DNA from: Diplocarpon mali
Taxonomy: Eukaryota; Ascomycota; Leotiomycetes; Helotiales; Drepanopezizaceae
NCBI GenBank assembly: GCA_024741835.1
Contig: JAENRP010000521.1
Location: forward strand, 1-21,471
Length of the DNA: 21,471 nt
Direction: 5' to 3'
Positions within the stretch are counted from its first letter, which is position 1; every line of letters starts with the position of its first letter. Both the position numbers and the translations under genes were made by a program. This document shows positions 9,350 to 18,704 of the stretch, piece after piece. The notes beneath the pieces were generated by a model. It made no database searches, was not told the origin of the DNA, and saw nothing but the letters and a program-made list of their open reading frames with translations.

Positions 9350-12300
9350 AAATAATAAAGATTAAGATTTTATTTGAGTTTATAATAATACAAAGATAAG
9401 ATAGTATATTTTAAAGGTAAAATACTCTTAAATAACTGCCTTTAATACTTAGTATCTACTATAGTAGATCACTTTATTTTAATATAAAAAAGATAAAGAT
9501 AGTAAGGATATAGATATAAATATAGACTTTACTTAATTTATACTATATAAAGTAAGAAGGAGAGTAAGAGCTGTAGATCCTAGGATAGCTATGACTTTTA
9601 AGGAAACTTAGCTTTTTAGTTTCCTACTTAATAGCCTCCCTCTTAAGTTTGCTATTATAAAATAATCTCTTCTTATTTAACCTAACCTTAAGATCTATAA
9701 GAAGATCGACCTCTTTTAAACTATTAAGTAAGACCTTAAAGGATGCTTTAAATCGGCAAATGCCGCGTTATAAGGTAACGATAAGCCTAAGAAGAGGAAG
9801 GAACGTAGGATAAGCCCTTAAGCTTATTAGGGATGCTACTTTTATAATAGTACTTATAATATTACTAATTATAAAGTTAAAAGGCAATTGATTGATATAG
9901 TCGCTAGCTTTAATATTAAGAAGCAATTGAAGTAGAAGTTAAAAAGCAAACTGCCCTTATCCTACCGAAGGCCGCAACTACTAAGGAAAGGTAAAGGAAA
10001 AGGAAAAGGCTATTTAGCTAAAACTTTAGCAAATACCTTTAATAATAATAATAGGTTATTTGAACCTAAATCCACTTTTGATAATTTAGATAATAATTAT
10101 AATAAAGATGCCTATATCTTAAAAGCCGATTTTTATAAGATCCCTAAATCCAACTAGTATAGTAATACTAGTTGTATAGTATATATGATTAATAAACCTT
10201 ACTTATTTAAAGGCCTATTTATTAAAATAAAAAGGCGCTCTATTAAGGTTAATAATAGAAGGTTATATATAGACTTAATAGGTATAGTAAAGATGAATAT
10301 CGCTAGTATTTCTTTCCTTTTGCAAAATGTTCTCCTTATACCTAGCTTAAGTATTAATCTTTTATCTAATTATAAGATTTGTATAGAGTTGAATTATATA
10401 AGAGTTTTTAATAATCAATTTATATAATTTATAAATAATAATTATAAAGTGATCTTTAAGGCTAAAATCAAAGATAAACTTTATATTATCTTAAAGGTAA
10501 TATTATAAAAATTGACTCTTAGGCCAGACTTATAAGTAGATTCCTTTAAGGAAAGTATACTCTTTGCTTTAATACAATTAAGCGAGGATAAAGAGAATAA
10601 ATGGACTTTTAAATTAAGATCGCAAGTAAAATTTGCGAAAATGACTTTTAAGCTAAGACTATAGGTAGATTATAAGGTATCCTTAAAGGTAACTCCTAAG
10701 CTAAGATTATAAGTGAATTTAATAGAAATGACTCTTAGGCTAGAATTGCAAGTGGATTCTGCAGATTTGCTAATAATAACTCTTAAGCTAAGATTGTAAG
10801 TGAAATTCGTAGAAATGACTCTTAGGCTAAGACTATAAGTAAAATTCGCAAATTCGTTAGAGACAACTCTTAAGCTAGGACTGCGAGTGAATCTTGCTAT
10901 TTCTGGGAAATCGACTCTTAAGCCAGGACCGTAAGTAGATCTCGCCATTTTTGGGAAATCGACTCTTAAGCCAGGACCGCGAGTAGATCTCGCCATTTCT
11001 AAGAAATCGACTCTTAAGCCGGGACCGCAAGTAGATCTCGCGGTTTTATTAAAAACGACTCCTAAGCTAGGCTTATAACTGGAAAACGGCAAAACCTCGA
11101 ACTGCTATCATTAGTCCTTTTTAGCTACTAATAATAAAGTATCGACTAATAATAGGCTATTAAAGCTATTAGAAGCTAAAAGCCTATTAAAGTATTAGCT
11201 AATATATAGAAGATTTGCATATCTAAGGCTAGAGAAATTGAAGGGCTTATATAAGGTCTCGACTTTAAAATAGAAGATCTAAGTACTAAAGGATCGCCTA
11301 ATATACCGAATTTGTAAGCTAATAAAACTTCGAAATTGGATACGAATTAAGCTTAGTCTATAAAAAGATTCGATACTAGCGCTAATATCTATTAATACTA
11401 TTAAACTATTTACAACCTTAATTAAAGGAAATAATTAGTTTTCTTAAATAGTAGATAACTCTACTTAGCAGATATGGACTATTTGCATTAGGACTAAATC
11501 TAAGCTTATAGAAAAGCTAGAAACTTAGAAAGTAATAGAAGAATGCTAGACCTAGTTAAAGCTAATAGCTATTAGGTTTAATAACGTATTAGAGATTAAG
11601 GTAAAGCTTAATAAATAAGTAAAATAAAGAGTTTATTATAAACTAATTATAATATACAAAGGTTCCTATTAGAATAGTATTGCTAAGCGAAGCATCTAAT
11701 AAGCAAAGACTAACTATCGCACTCTATTATAAGATGCTGACTTACTATTGGAATTCTAGGACCTTGCAGTTAAGGTAGATATATACTTGCAAAATAGAAT
11801 AGGTAGTGGACTAATAGTTAATAGCACTTAAATATTACTATATAAGGCATATTTTAAATAGAAACTAAGCTTAGACTATATTTATATCTTTAAAAGCGTC
11901 TACTACTCTTATATTAGCTTAAAATCTTAGTCCGCAGGTATAAAGAGTAAAAAGCTAATAGAATAAGGTAAAGAGTATATATTTGTTAAGTATATTAAAT
12001 AGATAATAAAGTAATAGATAGTATACGCGCTAGATCTAAGGCGAGTAATTATATCCTTAGTAGTTGAGTTTAACAAATCTCGAAATAGAGGGAAGCTATC
12101 TTTAAAGCTTTATATACTTAGAGATTCGCAAGGTATACTACTTAATAGTAATACTATTAAGCCGAACTAATAACCCCTTTCTCTTAGCTTAAGTATATTA
12201 AGCGCACCTGCTAATTGATAACCTGCTAATCGCCTAAAGGCCGAATAGATTATTCCTATTATTTGCAAACTACTTAAAGTATAAAATAACTTTAATATTA

Positions 12301-14351
12301 TTATCCCTTTAGTTAAAGCACCTATAGTAAAGGATATTCCTAAAATAGGTATAAGTAATAATAAGCCTCTACTATTAGAAAGCGGTTCCTTAGATAATAA
12401 GCCTATAGAACCTATAGCTGAACCTACGTCTTTAAAGAGGAATAGAGACTTAGAACTAAAAGATACCTTAGATAAACGTAAGTCTAAGCGTATTTAGGCT
12501 ATAATAGCGCATAGGATTTATAAGCTTAAACTTTAATAGAGCTTTAATAAAGATAATGCGTTCTTAGCTACTAAGGGGATAATGAAAATCTCTCTTCTAA
12601 AGACGTATAATAAAGCTATTAACAACCTAGAGAATAGAGCAGTATAGAATAAGGCAATCTAAAAGGAGATAAGCTCTTTTATTATAAATGGTATATAAAT
12701 AGAGGAACTAATACTAAAGGATATGAACTTAATATTAATAAAGTGGGTCTTTATAATTAAGATATATGCAGATAGGACCTTAAAACGTTATAAGGCAAGG
12801 CTTATAGCTAGGGGCTTCTCTTAATAGTATAGAGAAGACTACTTCGATACATTTGCGCTAATAGTTTGTATAAATACCCTTCGTATATTTATAGCAATAG
12901 TAGCCGCTAAGGACCTTATATGCAAATAGTACGATATTAAAAATATATTTGCTAAAGTGATTATAAAGGAATGGATTTTTCTCTCTTAATCTAATAGTAT
13001 TCCTATATATGCTGGCCACTCTCTTTATATACTCTGCAGTATCTATAGGCTTAAATAATCAGCCTATGATTAGAACCTCTTATATAGCTTTACTCTAATG
13101 GAAATGGGATTTGTTTAAAGCTTAGCTAACCCTTGTTTGTTTATCTATACTAAGCGTAGAATCAAGTTACTACTATATATTAATGATATTACTATAGCTG
13201 TAAAAACAACCACTTAATTGGATTAGTTCTTTATGACAATTTGGAAACGTTTTAATACTAAGGATCTAAAGGGAATTTATAAGATCCTTAGCATCTGCGT
13301 TATAAGGAACCGTTCTACTTAAGAACTCTAGTTAGACTAATAGTAGTATATTAAGAAGATCCTAGACCGAATAGGACTTTCTACTTATACTCCTAACTTT
13401 AAGCTAAAGCGTACTTTAATTAAAGGAAAGTATAATAAGTTAAAGCCTGCTAATGAAAATAAGTAGAAAGGAGATCTAAAGAAGTACTAATAGGATATTA
13501 AAGCGATTATATATACTATAATATATATAAGACCAAATATCGCCTTTATTACTAAGCAACTTAATCAGAACTTAAAGGATCTGACGATTTAATATAAAAA
13601 TGCAATTAAGCGACTTAAAAGATACCTTCGATCGATAATCATATAAAAGGTAAGATACAGACTAACGAAATATATAAGTGCAAAGCTTAAGGTATATACC
13701 AATTCTAATTAGGCAAATATGAAAGGTCGGAAAAGTATATTTAAAAGCGTAGTAGTACTATATAGCAGACTTATATTATAAGAAAGTAAGAAGTAAAAAT
13801 CAGTAGCTATTATAAGCACTAAGGCTAAATATATATTAATATTATTAAATTGCAAATAAGGATTATAGATCGCTTAAGTTCTAAAAGATATAGGTTTCGC
13901 TAAGTATATTAGATAAGATAAGAACTATATTAATCTTTAAGCAAATAATATAAGGGCGATTGCACTTATAAAGAATCTATACTTATATAAGCGATTGAAA
14001 TATATTAATATTACCTACTACTTTATCTGCGACCTTATTATAAAGAATAAGTTATTAATTACTTATATTTTAACTAATTAAATAGTAGTAGATGGATTTA
14101 TAAAGTCATTAAAGATAGTTATAAAGTTTAAAGCGTTTAAAGATATGCTAAAGTTGCAGAAGATAGTAGGGGCTTAATAAGCTTAAGGACGACTCCTAGG
14201 CCCGCCTTACGAGTTAAGTTATATAGTCTTATAGAGGAAAGTTTTTAAATCGACTCTTAAGCCTAGACCGCAAGTCAAGTCATATAGTCTTATAAAGGAA
14301 CGCTTTTAGGAAATTTAACTCCCGGTCCTGCCTTATAAGTAGGATTAGTGA
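9350..14351 (+). pseudogene. Outer Copia gag-pol polyprotein remainder, RIP-killed
   Basis: This continues 2965-3332 in frame. With the insertion removed, 1789 codons precede the TGA at 14349-14351, with no net frameshift. In order it holds the gag C-terminus with a zinc knuckle (from 9834; first Cys kept, later Cys/His positions are Tyr), aspartic protease (10164-10420; the active-site triad reads NTS, then LIPSLSINLLS), the decapeptide array (10514-11080), GAG-pre-integrase (about 11180-11330, CK..K kept), and integrase (about 11350-12170). RT starts at KWVF, 12741, and has YIND at 13176-13187 where YVDD is usual. RNase H (about 13680-14080) reads TNSN where TDSD is usual. Stops are nearly all TAA/TAG at Gln sites; one TGA lies near 9368. 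The catalytic Asp-to-Asn changes fit TG-to-TA mutation. The only stretch free of stops of any length is the protease region, 10185-10427. Confidence 0.9.
10514..11080 (+). repeat. Array of 12 degenerate decapeptide repeats in outer Copia pol
   Basis: Twelve units begin with (G/A)ACTCTTAAG and encode variants of T-L-K-P-G-P-Q-V-D, separated mostly by 3 or 6 residues (for example LAISGK, FVE). Unit spacing keeps the pol frame. The array sits between protease and GAG-pre-integrase, where Copia polyproteins normally have a short linker. The last four units are the most alike, which points to recent local duplication. The inner element has six units. A single further unit occurs near the pol C-terminus (14251-14280). 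Confidence 0.85.
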
Positions 14352-14470
14352 TTTTAATAGAGGTTGCTATTAATTGATTATTTTAATTTAAAGAGATACC
14401 TAAGAGTTAGATTAGCGCAAAAGGATAGTTATTATTTTTCCTAATTGCAAGTCAATTAGAGTAAGGTCTA

Positions 14471-14478
14471 AGTAAGGG
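14471..14478 (+). other. Polypurine tract of the outer Copia element
   Basis: AGTAAGGG directly abuts TATTAAG of the 3' LTR. This is the expected site of plus-strand priming and supports the LTR start chosen. Confidence 0.6.
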
Positions 14479-14673
14479 TATTAAGATAGGTAATATAGCT
14501 ATTACTCTAATATATTATTATATAACCCTACTGCTTAATTAGTAGGATATTGATACGTATATAGCTATAGGGAAGAAAGGGGTAACCTTCCTTACCTAAC
14601 TCTTACTAATATATCAACTATCGACCTCTAGAAGCCTCCTTTACCTACTGCGCCGACTCACTTAAGCTCAATA
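14479..14673 (+). repeat. 3' LTR of the outer Copia element
   Basis: It is 195 bp, collinear with 2361-2555, and ends CTCAATA. All differences from the 5' LTR that I checked are transitions, with most derived TA states here and concentrated in the first 60 bases. Confidence 0.9.
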
Positions 14674-14678
14674 AAATC
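14674..14678. repeat. Target-site duplication AAATC, right copy
   Basis: It follows the 3' LTR end and matches 2356-2360. Left-arm homology resumes at the next base. Confidence 0.85.
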
Positions 14679-15086
14679 CGGATTTTTAAGGAAACTAAGG
14701 ATGCACTTTTAATTGGAGTTTGCGCTTAGTATTACTTAAGTACTTGAAACTACTACTATTTAAGATTGCTATTATAAGGTTCGCTAAACTTTTTATACTA
14801 AAAAGCCGAAAATTCCGAGAATCTTAAAGTTAAAGAGAAAAATAGGGGTTTTTTAAAGTAGAGTTAAAAAGGGAAATTCTGAAGTTATTAATAATTGTTA
14901 AATAAAAATCGATAATTTTAAGTAACTAAGCGGTTAAGAATAAGGTTTATAGAGTTGATTAAAATGCTATAAGTATTTTAAAGATGTATTTTTTAAAAGG
15001 CTGGTCTCTTATTTGCGAATTAAGAGATTAATAAGGTTATATAGGGATAGAAATCTTAAGAAATCAATCCTTGCATAGGTTACTAA
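14679..15086. repeat. Left inverted-repeat arm, continuation after the Copia insertion
   Basis: Homology to the right arm resumes here. Position 14679 pairs with 19111, directly next to the site paired with the left half, which shows that the Copia nest was dropped into a once-continuous arm. On the minus strand this is the internal leader between the Gypsy-like 5' LTR (15087-15334) and gag. It has no gene of its own. Differences from the right arm are mostly transitions. Confidence 0.85.
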
Positions 15087-15334
15087 TATAAAACAGAAGG
15101 GAGATAATATAAGAATAGGCCTAAGGGAAGACCTAAAAACAAGAGGAGGAAGCACTACAAGCGGGCTCTCTTAGATAAGATATTAGGAATAAGTCCTAAG
15201 TATAGGGTATATTTAGTACTTATAGCGACGCGCGCTTGTCTCTATGTATAGAAGAGGCCCCTTTTATCCTCCTGTCGGCCTTGCCCTATCATGTGACTTT
15301 TGTCACGTGATTCATCCATACCCAGGTCTCCACA
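15087..15334 (-). repeat. 5' LTR of the left Gypsy-like element
   Basis: On the minus strand it starts TGTGGAGACC and ends ..TTTTATA, about 248 bp, consistent with a TGT...ACA LTR whose last C was mutated. Two more copies lie at 15480-15725 and 18460-18704. Homology between this copy and 18460 stops exactly at the TGTGG end, which fixes the boundary. A GGATAAAAGG stretch could be the U3 TATA box, followed by TAAGTACTAAATATAC. This copy has kept more CG and CA steps than the others and carries a CACGTG palindrome that they lack. Confidence 0.8.
15289..15310. promoter_or_regulatory. CACGTG-bearing inverted repeat in the LTR U3 region
   Basis: Two 9-bp arms (TCATGTGAC and GTCACGTGA) flank a TTTT loop, with one mismatch. 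One arm has the E-box core CACGTG, bound by bHLH factors in fungi. It sits in the upstream third of the left Gypsy LTR, where an enhancer would be expected. The corresponding part of the other two LTR copies reads as TA-rich sequence. A regulatory role is inference. Confidence 0.4.
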
Positions 15335-15479
15335 ATAGCCCTAGTTTAAGCCTTTTAATATATTAGTTTTCTCGCACTTAGGGTTTGCTAGTAATTGATA
15401 TGCTATTACCTTAACCTATATTATTTTATATTCTTTACTAATAGTAATAGGAGCTACTACTTTTATTATTTAAGATATA
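15335..15479. other. Short AT-rich spacer, nothing recognised
   Basis: It lies between the left Gypsy LTR and the solo LTR. I saw no reading frame and no repeat partner in the window. It ends in ATATA, the target duplication of the solo LTR. Confidence 0.5.
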
Positions 15480-15725
15480 TATAAAGACCTAAGATAGATA
15501 GGTCTTATAATATATATTATATGATCGGCGCAGGACAATAAGAGGATAAAAGGGTCATCTTCTGTATATAGAAACAGCGCGCGTCGCTATAAGTACTAAA
15601 TATACCCTATACTTAGGACTTATTCCTAACATCTTATCTAAGAGAGCCCGCTTGTAGTGCTTCCTCCTCTTGTTTTTAGGTCTTCCCTTAGGCCTATTCT
15701 TGTGTTGTCTCCCCTCTGCTTTATA
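15480..15725 (+). mobile_element. Solo Gypsy-like LTR with ATATA target duplication
   Basis: It aligns along its length with the LTR at 18460-18704, starting TATAAAGACCT (the G-to-A version of TGTGGAGACCT) and ending CTTTATA. It is bounded by ATATA at 15475-15479 and ATATA at 15726-15730, a perfect 5-bp duplication. No internal region follows, so this is a solo LTR left by recombination between the two LTRs of a full element. The AT-rich target makes a chance match possible, but both ends also fit the LTR boundaries. Confidence 0.75.
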
Positions 15726-15730
15726 ATATA

Positions 15731-15807
15731 TGTCAATATCCTACTGACTAAGCAGTAGGGTCATATGATAATACATCGGAGTGATGGCTGTATCACCCAT
15801 CTCAATA
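15731..15807 (-). repeat. Truncated Copia LTR fragment, little mutated
   Basis: On the minus strand this matches the first 77 or so bases of the 195-bp Copia LTR, from TATTGAGATGGGTGATACAG to ..GTAGGATATTGACA. It retains CA, TG and CC steps that are lost in the four full LTRs, so it is the closest view of the unmutated sequence. The rest of the LTR is missing on the side of the solo Gypsy LTR. Orientation is opposite to the two full Copia elements. Confidence 0.8.
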
Positions 15808-15959
15808 AAGCTGCAATTAATAGTTAGGTAAAGGATAGAGCGCAGTCTCTTAACTGCCTATAGTATTAAGGCTTTTTGCTAAAGCCTCCGAAAGGATAGC
15901 TAGACTTAGAGAAGTACCCTTTTGGCGAACGATTTAAAGAAGGAGAGCGCTAAGAGATT
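15808..15959. other. Spacer between LTR fragment and Copia pol remnant
   Basis: AT-rich sequence without a recognised match in the window. It may be the mutated upstream part of the pol remnant that follows, but I cannot read a domain in it. Confidence 0.4.
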
Positions 15960-17440
15960 AAGAATTTAAAATCTCAAAGTTATTAGAAAATTATACAAAG
16001 GGACTACTCAAAGCCTTTGCCGATATTATTAAAATGGGTTTTTACCTATAAAGTTAATAGCTCTAGCGAGCTTTTAAAGTGCCGATTATAGCTAGTTATA
16101 TAAAGGGATCTTTAAGATAAAGCTTTAATTTTCTCAACTTATATAGCTACGCTTATAGTAAGGTCTTTTAAAGTACTAATAGCGCTTACTATATACTTTA
16201 ATATAGAAGTAAAGCAATTCGATATTATTAATACATTCGTTAACGCTCCTAAAGACCTAAGAAGTACTCTAATCATATGCTTCTTATTAAATGGCTTTAA
16301 GCGCCTTAGTATAGTAGTAGAACTGGACCGCGCGCTCTATAGGCTAAAAGACTCTCTAATGCTATAGTATAGGAACTTCGCAGGAATACTTAAGGGCCTT
16401 TAAATTAAGCTATTAGATAAGGAGCCTTGTATTTTTATAATAAAGGATCGCATAGTCTTTATAGCGTTTTATATTAACGATATTTAAGTATTATATAAGG
16501 CCTTTAACCTAGATTAGGCGACTTATCTAATTAAAGACCTAAAGAGGGCGTATAAGCTTACTATTATAAGAGATATCTCCTAATTTCTTAAAGTAAGGAT
16601 TATTTAAAATAAGAAGGTAAAGAGGATCTCCTTAGTTTATAATACCTATATTAAGAAGATCGCTTAAAAGTTTAAAACTAATATAAGGAGAGTGCTTAAT
16701 ACTCTACTACTAAAGAAGGAATTTGTTAAAAACTTAGGGTAAGCTTCCTTAGAAAAGGTAAAGGAGTACTAAGAGAAAATAGGCTCTATTCTTTATATAG
16801 CAATTATAATACGCCTAAATATTGCGTTCGCAGCCTTCTAATTGTCTTTCTTTTTAATTAATCTAAGCTCTAAGTACCTCTTAGCCGCGGACTAGACGCT
16901 TTAATACCTATATAGTACGCGCTTCTTAGGAATTACCTATAGCTTTAAGGCTAAGGAATACTAATTAATTGCATCTTTAGATGCTTCTTTCGAAGATGAT
17001 CGAAAGACCTATAGATCCTCTTAAGGATATATCTTCTTCCTATTTAAAGGACCAATTATTTAAAAAGCGAATCGCCAAGCGACTATTACGCTCTCCTTTA
17101 CTAAAGTAGAACTCTATAGTATAGTTTCTACTATAAAGGAGATAATAGCTATAAAATGCCTTTTTAAGGAGATTCGTATAGACTCCTTCTTTAAATGGAA
17201 TATATATTATAATAACTAATAAACGATTCGGCTAATTATTATAAAGAATAAGAAGATTAAGATAAGCCTCTAATATATCGAAATTAGTAATATATAGATC
17301 TGCTAAGAGTATTAAAGAGGAAGCTTTTAGATAATCTACCTTTCTATTAAGGAGATGTATACAAATAGGCTTATTAAGAACTTAGACTGCTAGAAGTTTA
17401 AGAGCTTTATTTATTTATTAAACCTTTAGAGCTTTTAAAT
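15960..17440 (+). pseudogene. Copia pol remnant of a second family: RT and RNase H
   Basis: One frame (codons in phase with 16032) runs from RT to RNase H with TAA/TAG stops only at likely Gln or Trp sites. Landmarks are KWVFTYKV (16032), STYIATLIVRSFKVLIAL, EVKQFDIINTFVNAP (about 16210-16255), ELDRALYRLKDS, FYINDI near 16470 where FYVDDI is usual, SLDASFEDD (16974), YRSSQGYIFFLFKGPI, TKVELYSI, and a C-terminal tail KFKSFIYLLNL. The RNase H pattern (DASF..D, SSQGY, GPI.WKA, S.TEAEL type) is common in fungal Copia polyproteins. It is not the same family as the two nested copies, whose RT and RNase H differ throughout. Gag, protease and most of integrase are missing, and no LTR was recognised. 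Confidence 0.82.
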
Positions 17441-17632
17441 AATTATTTAGTAACTTATACTTACTAGCGAATAGTCACTTATTACTAGGAGACTTATACT
17501 TATAATTTCTTACTCTTTTATAATTATATTTATTTATTTTCTCTTATAAAGCGTATTGCAAAAGCTTCTCCTTTTTTAAAAATATAAAATAGGTAATATT
17601 CCTAAGCCGCTATTGCAAGGCGTAACCCTCTC
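17441..17632. other. AT-rich stretch after the Copia remnant, nothing recognised
   Basis: T-rich runs (TTATTTATTTTCTCTT) and no coding frame. This could be the 3' untranslated region or an eroded LTR of the Copia remnant, but no repeat partner in the window supports that. Confidence 0.4.
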
Positions 17633-18420
17633 TTAGATTCTCTTAGCTAAGGCCAGGAGCCAAGACGCCATAGCCATAAGCTCCGCATAGATCTCCTTCT
17701 AAGAGAGGCCTACCGGCACTCCCTCGGCCAGAGGCCCGCCGGCAAAAACACTAGCGACGGCGGCGGCGAGCGAGGGGAATAGGGCGGCGGAGGACGGGCC
17801 GGGAGCGAATGCAAACGGTATGCCAAGAGCGGGGGAGGCAGCAGTACTACTACCCGCAGAAGTGGCAGGCCCTCCTAATACTAGGGTCCGATCGCTCCTA
17901 TCTTTTAAAATTAGCCTAGAACTTAATAAGATTCGATAAACGTACTATAGAAGCTTTAGAGCGCACCCTTTACTATATTAAGCAATAGTACTACCTCCTC
18001 CTTAAAGGCGCCGCAGGTATAGGCCGATATAATAGCCTCTTAAGAGGCAAAGAGAGGTCTGCTGGCCTGCTAGCAGCTATTGCTTAGTACTATATAATAA
18101 ATGCAATACGTACTAAAGGTGCTATTAAAGCATTAATAATCGAGATTGCTAGTACTCCTATATGCGATGCAACGTATATACGCGTTATCGCGTTCTATTA
18201 TAGGCTTAGGCATATAGCACGCAGCAAAGGCGGGGCTCTTAAGTGGCGGCGGCGGCAGCAGGGGCGATAGCAGCGGCGGCACATTTCCCAGCAGGCGCTA
18301 GGAGGACTAGGACAGGGTTGCAGCTCCTAAGGGAGCGCTAGCGACCTAGCGCAAAGTTAGTATAACGTAAGGTATAAGGACTCTAAGGGTCTTACTTTGC
18401 AAGGGCGGCTAGGGCTATAA
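17633..18420. other. GC-richer island with surviving CA, TG and CG steps
   Basis: Two G+C-rich blocks (about 17640-17880 and 18220-18420) contain GGCGGCGGCG-type runs and many CA and TG dinucleotides that are almost absent elsewhere. The middle (about 17890-18200) is more mutated. There is no repeat partner in the window. It lies between the Copia remnant and the right Gypsy LTR. It may be host-derived or transposon sequence that was not duplicated long enough to be a RIP target. A 7-bp inverted pair GCAAAGT/ACTTTGC occurs near 18351-18404. Confidence 0.6.
17809..18330 (+). pseudogene. Unrecognised degraded reading frame in the GC-richer island
   Basis: From an ATG at 17809 there are 173 codons to a TAA at 18328-18330, broken by three TAG codons, each of which could be a mutated CAG. 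Readable parts are MQTVCQERGRQQYYYPQKWQ, ALERTLYYIKQ, YYLLLKGAAGIGRYNSLLRG, RSAGLLAAIA, and a basic, Gln-rich end (KWRRRQQGRQRRH). I do not recognise a family. On the minus strand an Ala/Pro-rich frame, ending at a TAA at 17633-17635, is open over about 17640-17960 apart from one TAG, so the coding strand is not settled. High G+C favours long open frames by chance, and this may not be a gene. Confidence 0.3.
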
Positions 18421-18459
18421 TAAGTAGGAGTTCCTTCTATATTTAAAAATTATTAATAT

Positions 18460-18704
18460 TGTGGAGACCTGAGATGGATAGGTCTTGTAATATATATCAT
18501 ATGATCGGCGTAGGACGGTAAGAGGATAAAAGGGCCATCTTCTGTATATAGAGAAAGCGCGTAGCGCTATAGTACTAAATATACCTTATACTTAGGACTT
18601 GTTCTTAATACTTTATCTAAGAGAGCCCGCTTATAATGCTTCCTCCTTTTGTTCTTAGGTCTTCCCTTAGGCCTATTCTTGTATTATCTTCCCTTTGTTT
18701 TATA
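18460..18704 (+). repeat. 5' LTR of the right Gypsy-like element
   Basis: It starts TGTGGAGACC and ends GTTTTATA, 245 bp. The homology shared by the three copies defines both ends. GGATAAAAGG near 18532 is a candidate TATA box. The internal leader and gag follow on the same strand, so this is the promoter-bearing LTR of the right arm. No 3' LTR is in the window. The sequence after the LTR (TTAGTAACTTATGC) does not match a tRNA end that I recognise. Confidence 0.8.

Larger units (their letters stand above)
2361..14673 (+). mobile_element. Outer Copia-type LTR retrotransposon, interrupted
   Basis: It is bounded by 195-bp LTRs (2361-2555 and 14479-14673) and by AAATC duplications (2356-2360, 14674-14678). 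Removing the inner element and its duplicated GGTTT leaves about 6.3 kb. The order is 5' LTR, primer-binding site, leader with short tandem repeats, one gag-pol frame, purine tract, 3' LTR. Domain order (integrase before RT) places it in Ty1/Copia. The right arm at 19112-19116 preserves the unoccupied target. RIP has placed stops throughout, so it cannot move by itself. Confidence 0.92.

Noticed and set aside
10185..10427. 80-codon plus-strand open frame as a separate gene
   Set aside because: It is in frame with the outer Copia gag-pol and covers the protease domain; it is simply the longest stretch between RIP stops.
10670..11092. 140-codon minus-strand open frame as a gene
   Set aside because: It is antisense to the twelve-unit array in the outer Copia pol. 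It has no independent start context or domain.
15361..15400. Telomere-like CTTAGGGTTTGC
   Set aside because: A single occurrence with no tandem repeat.
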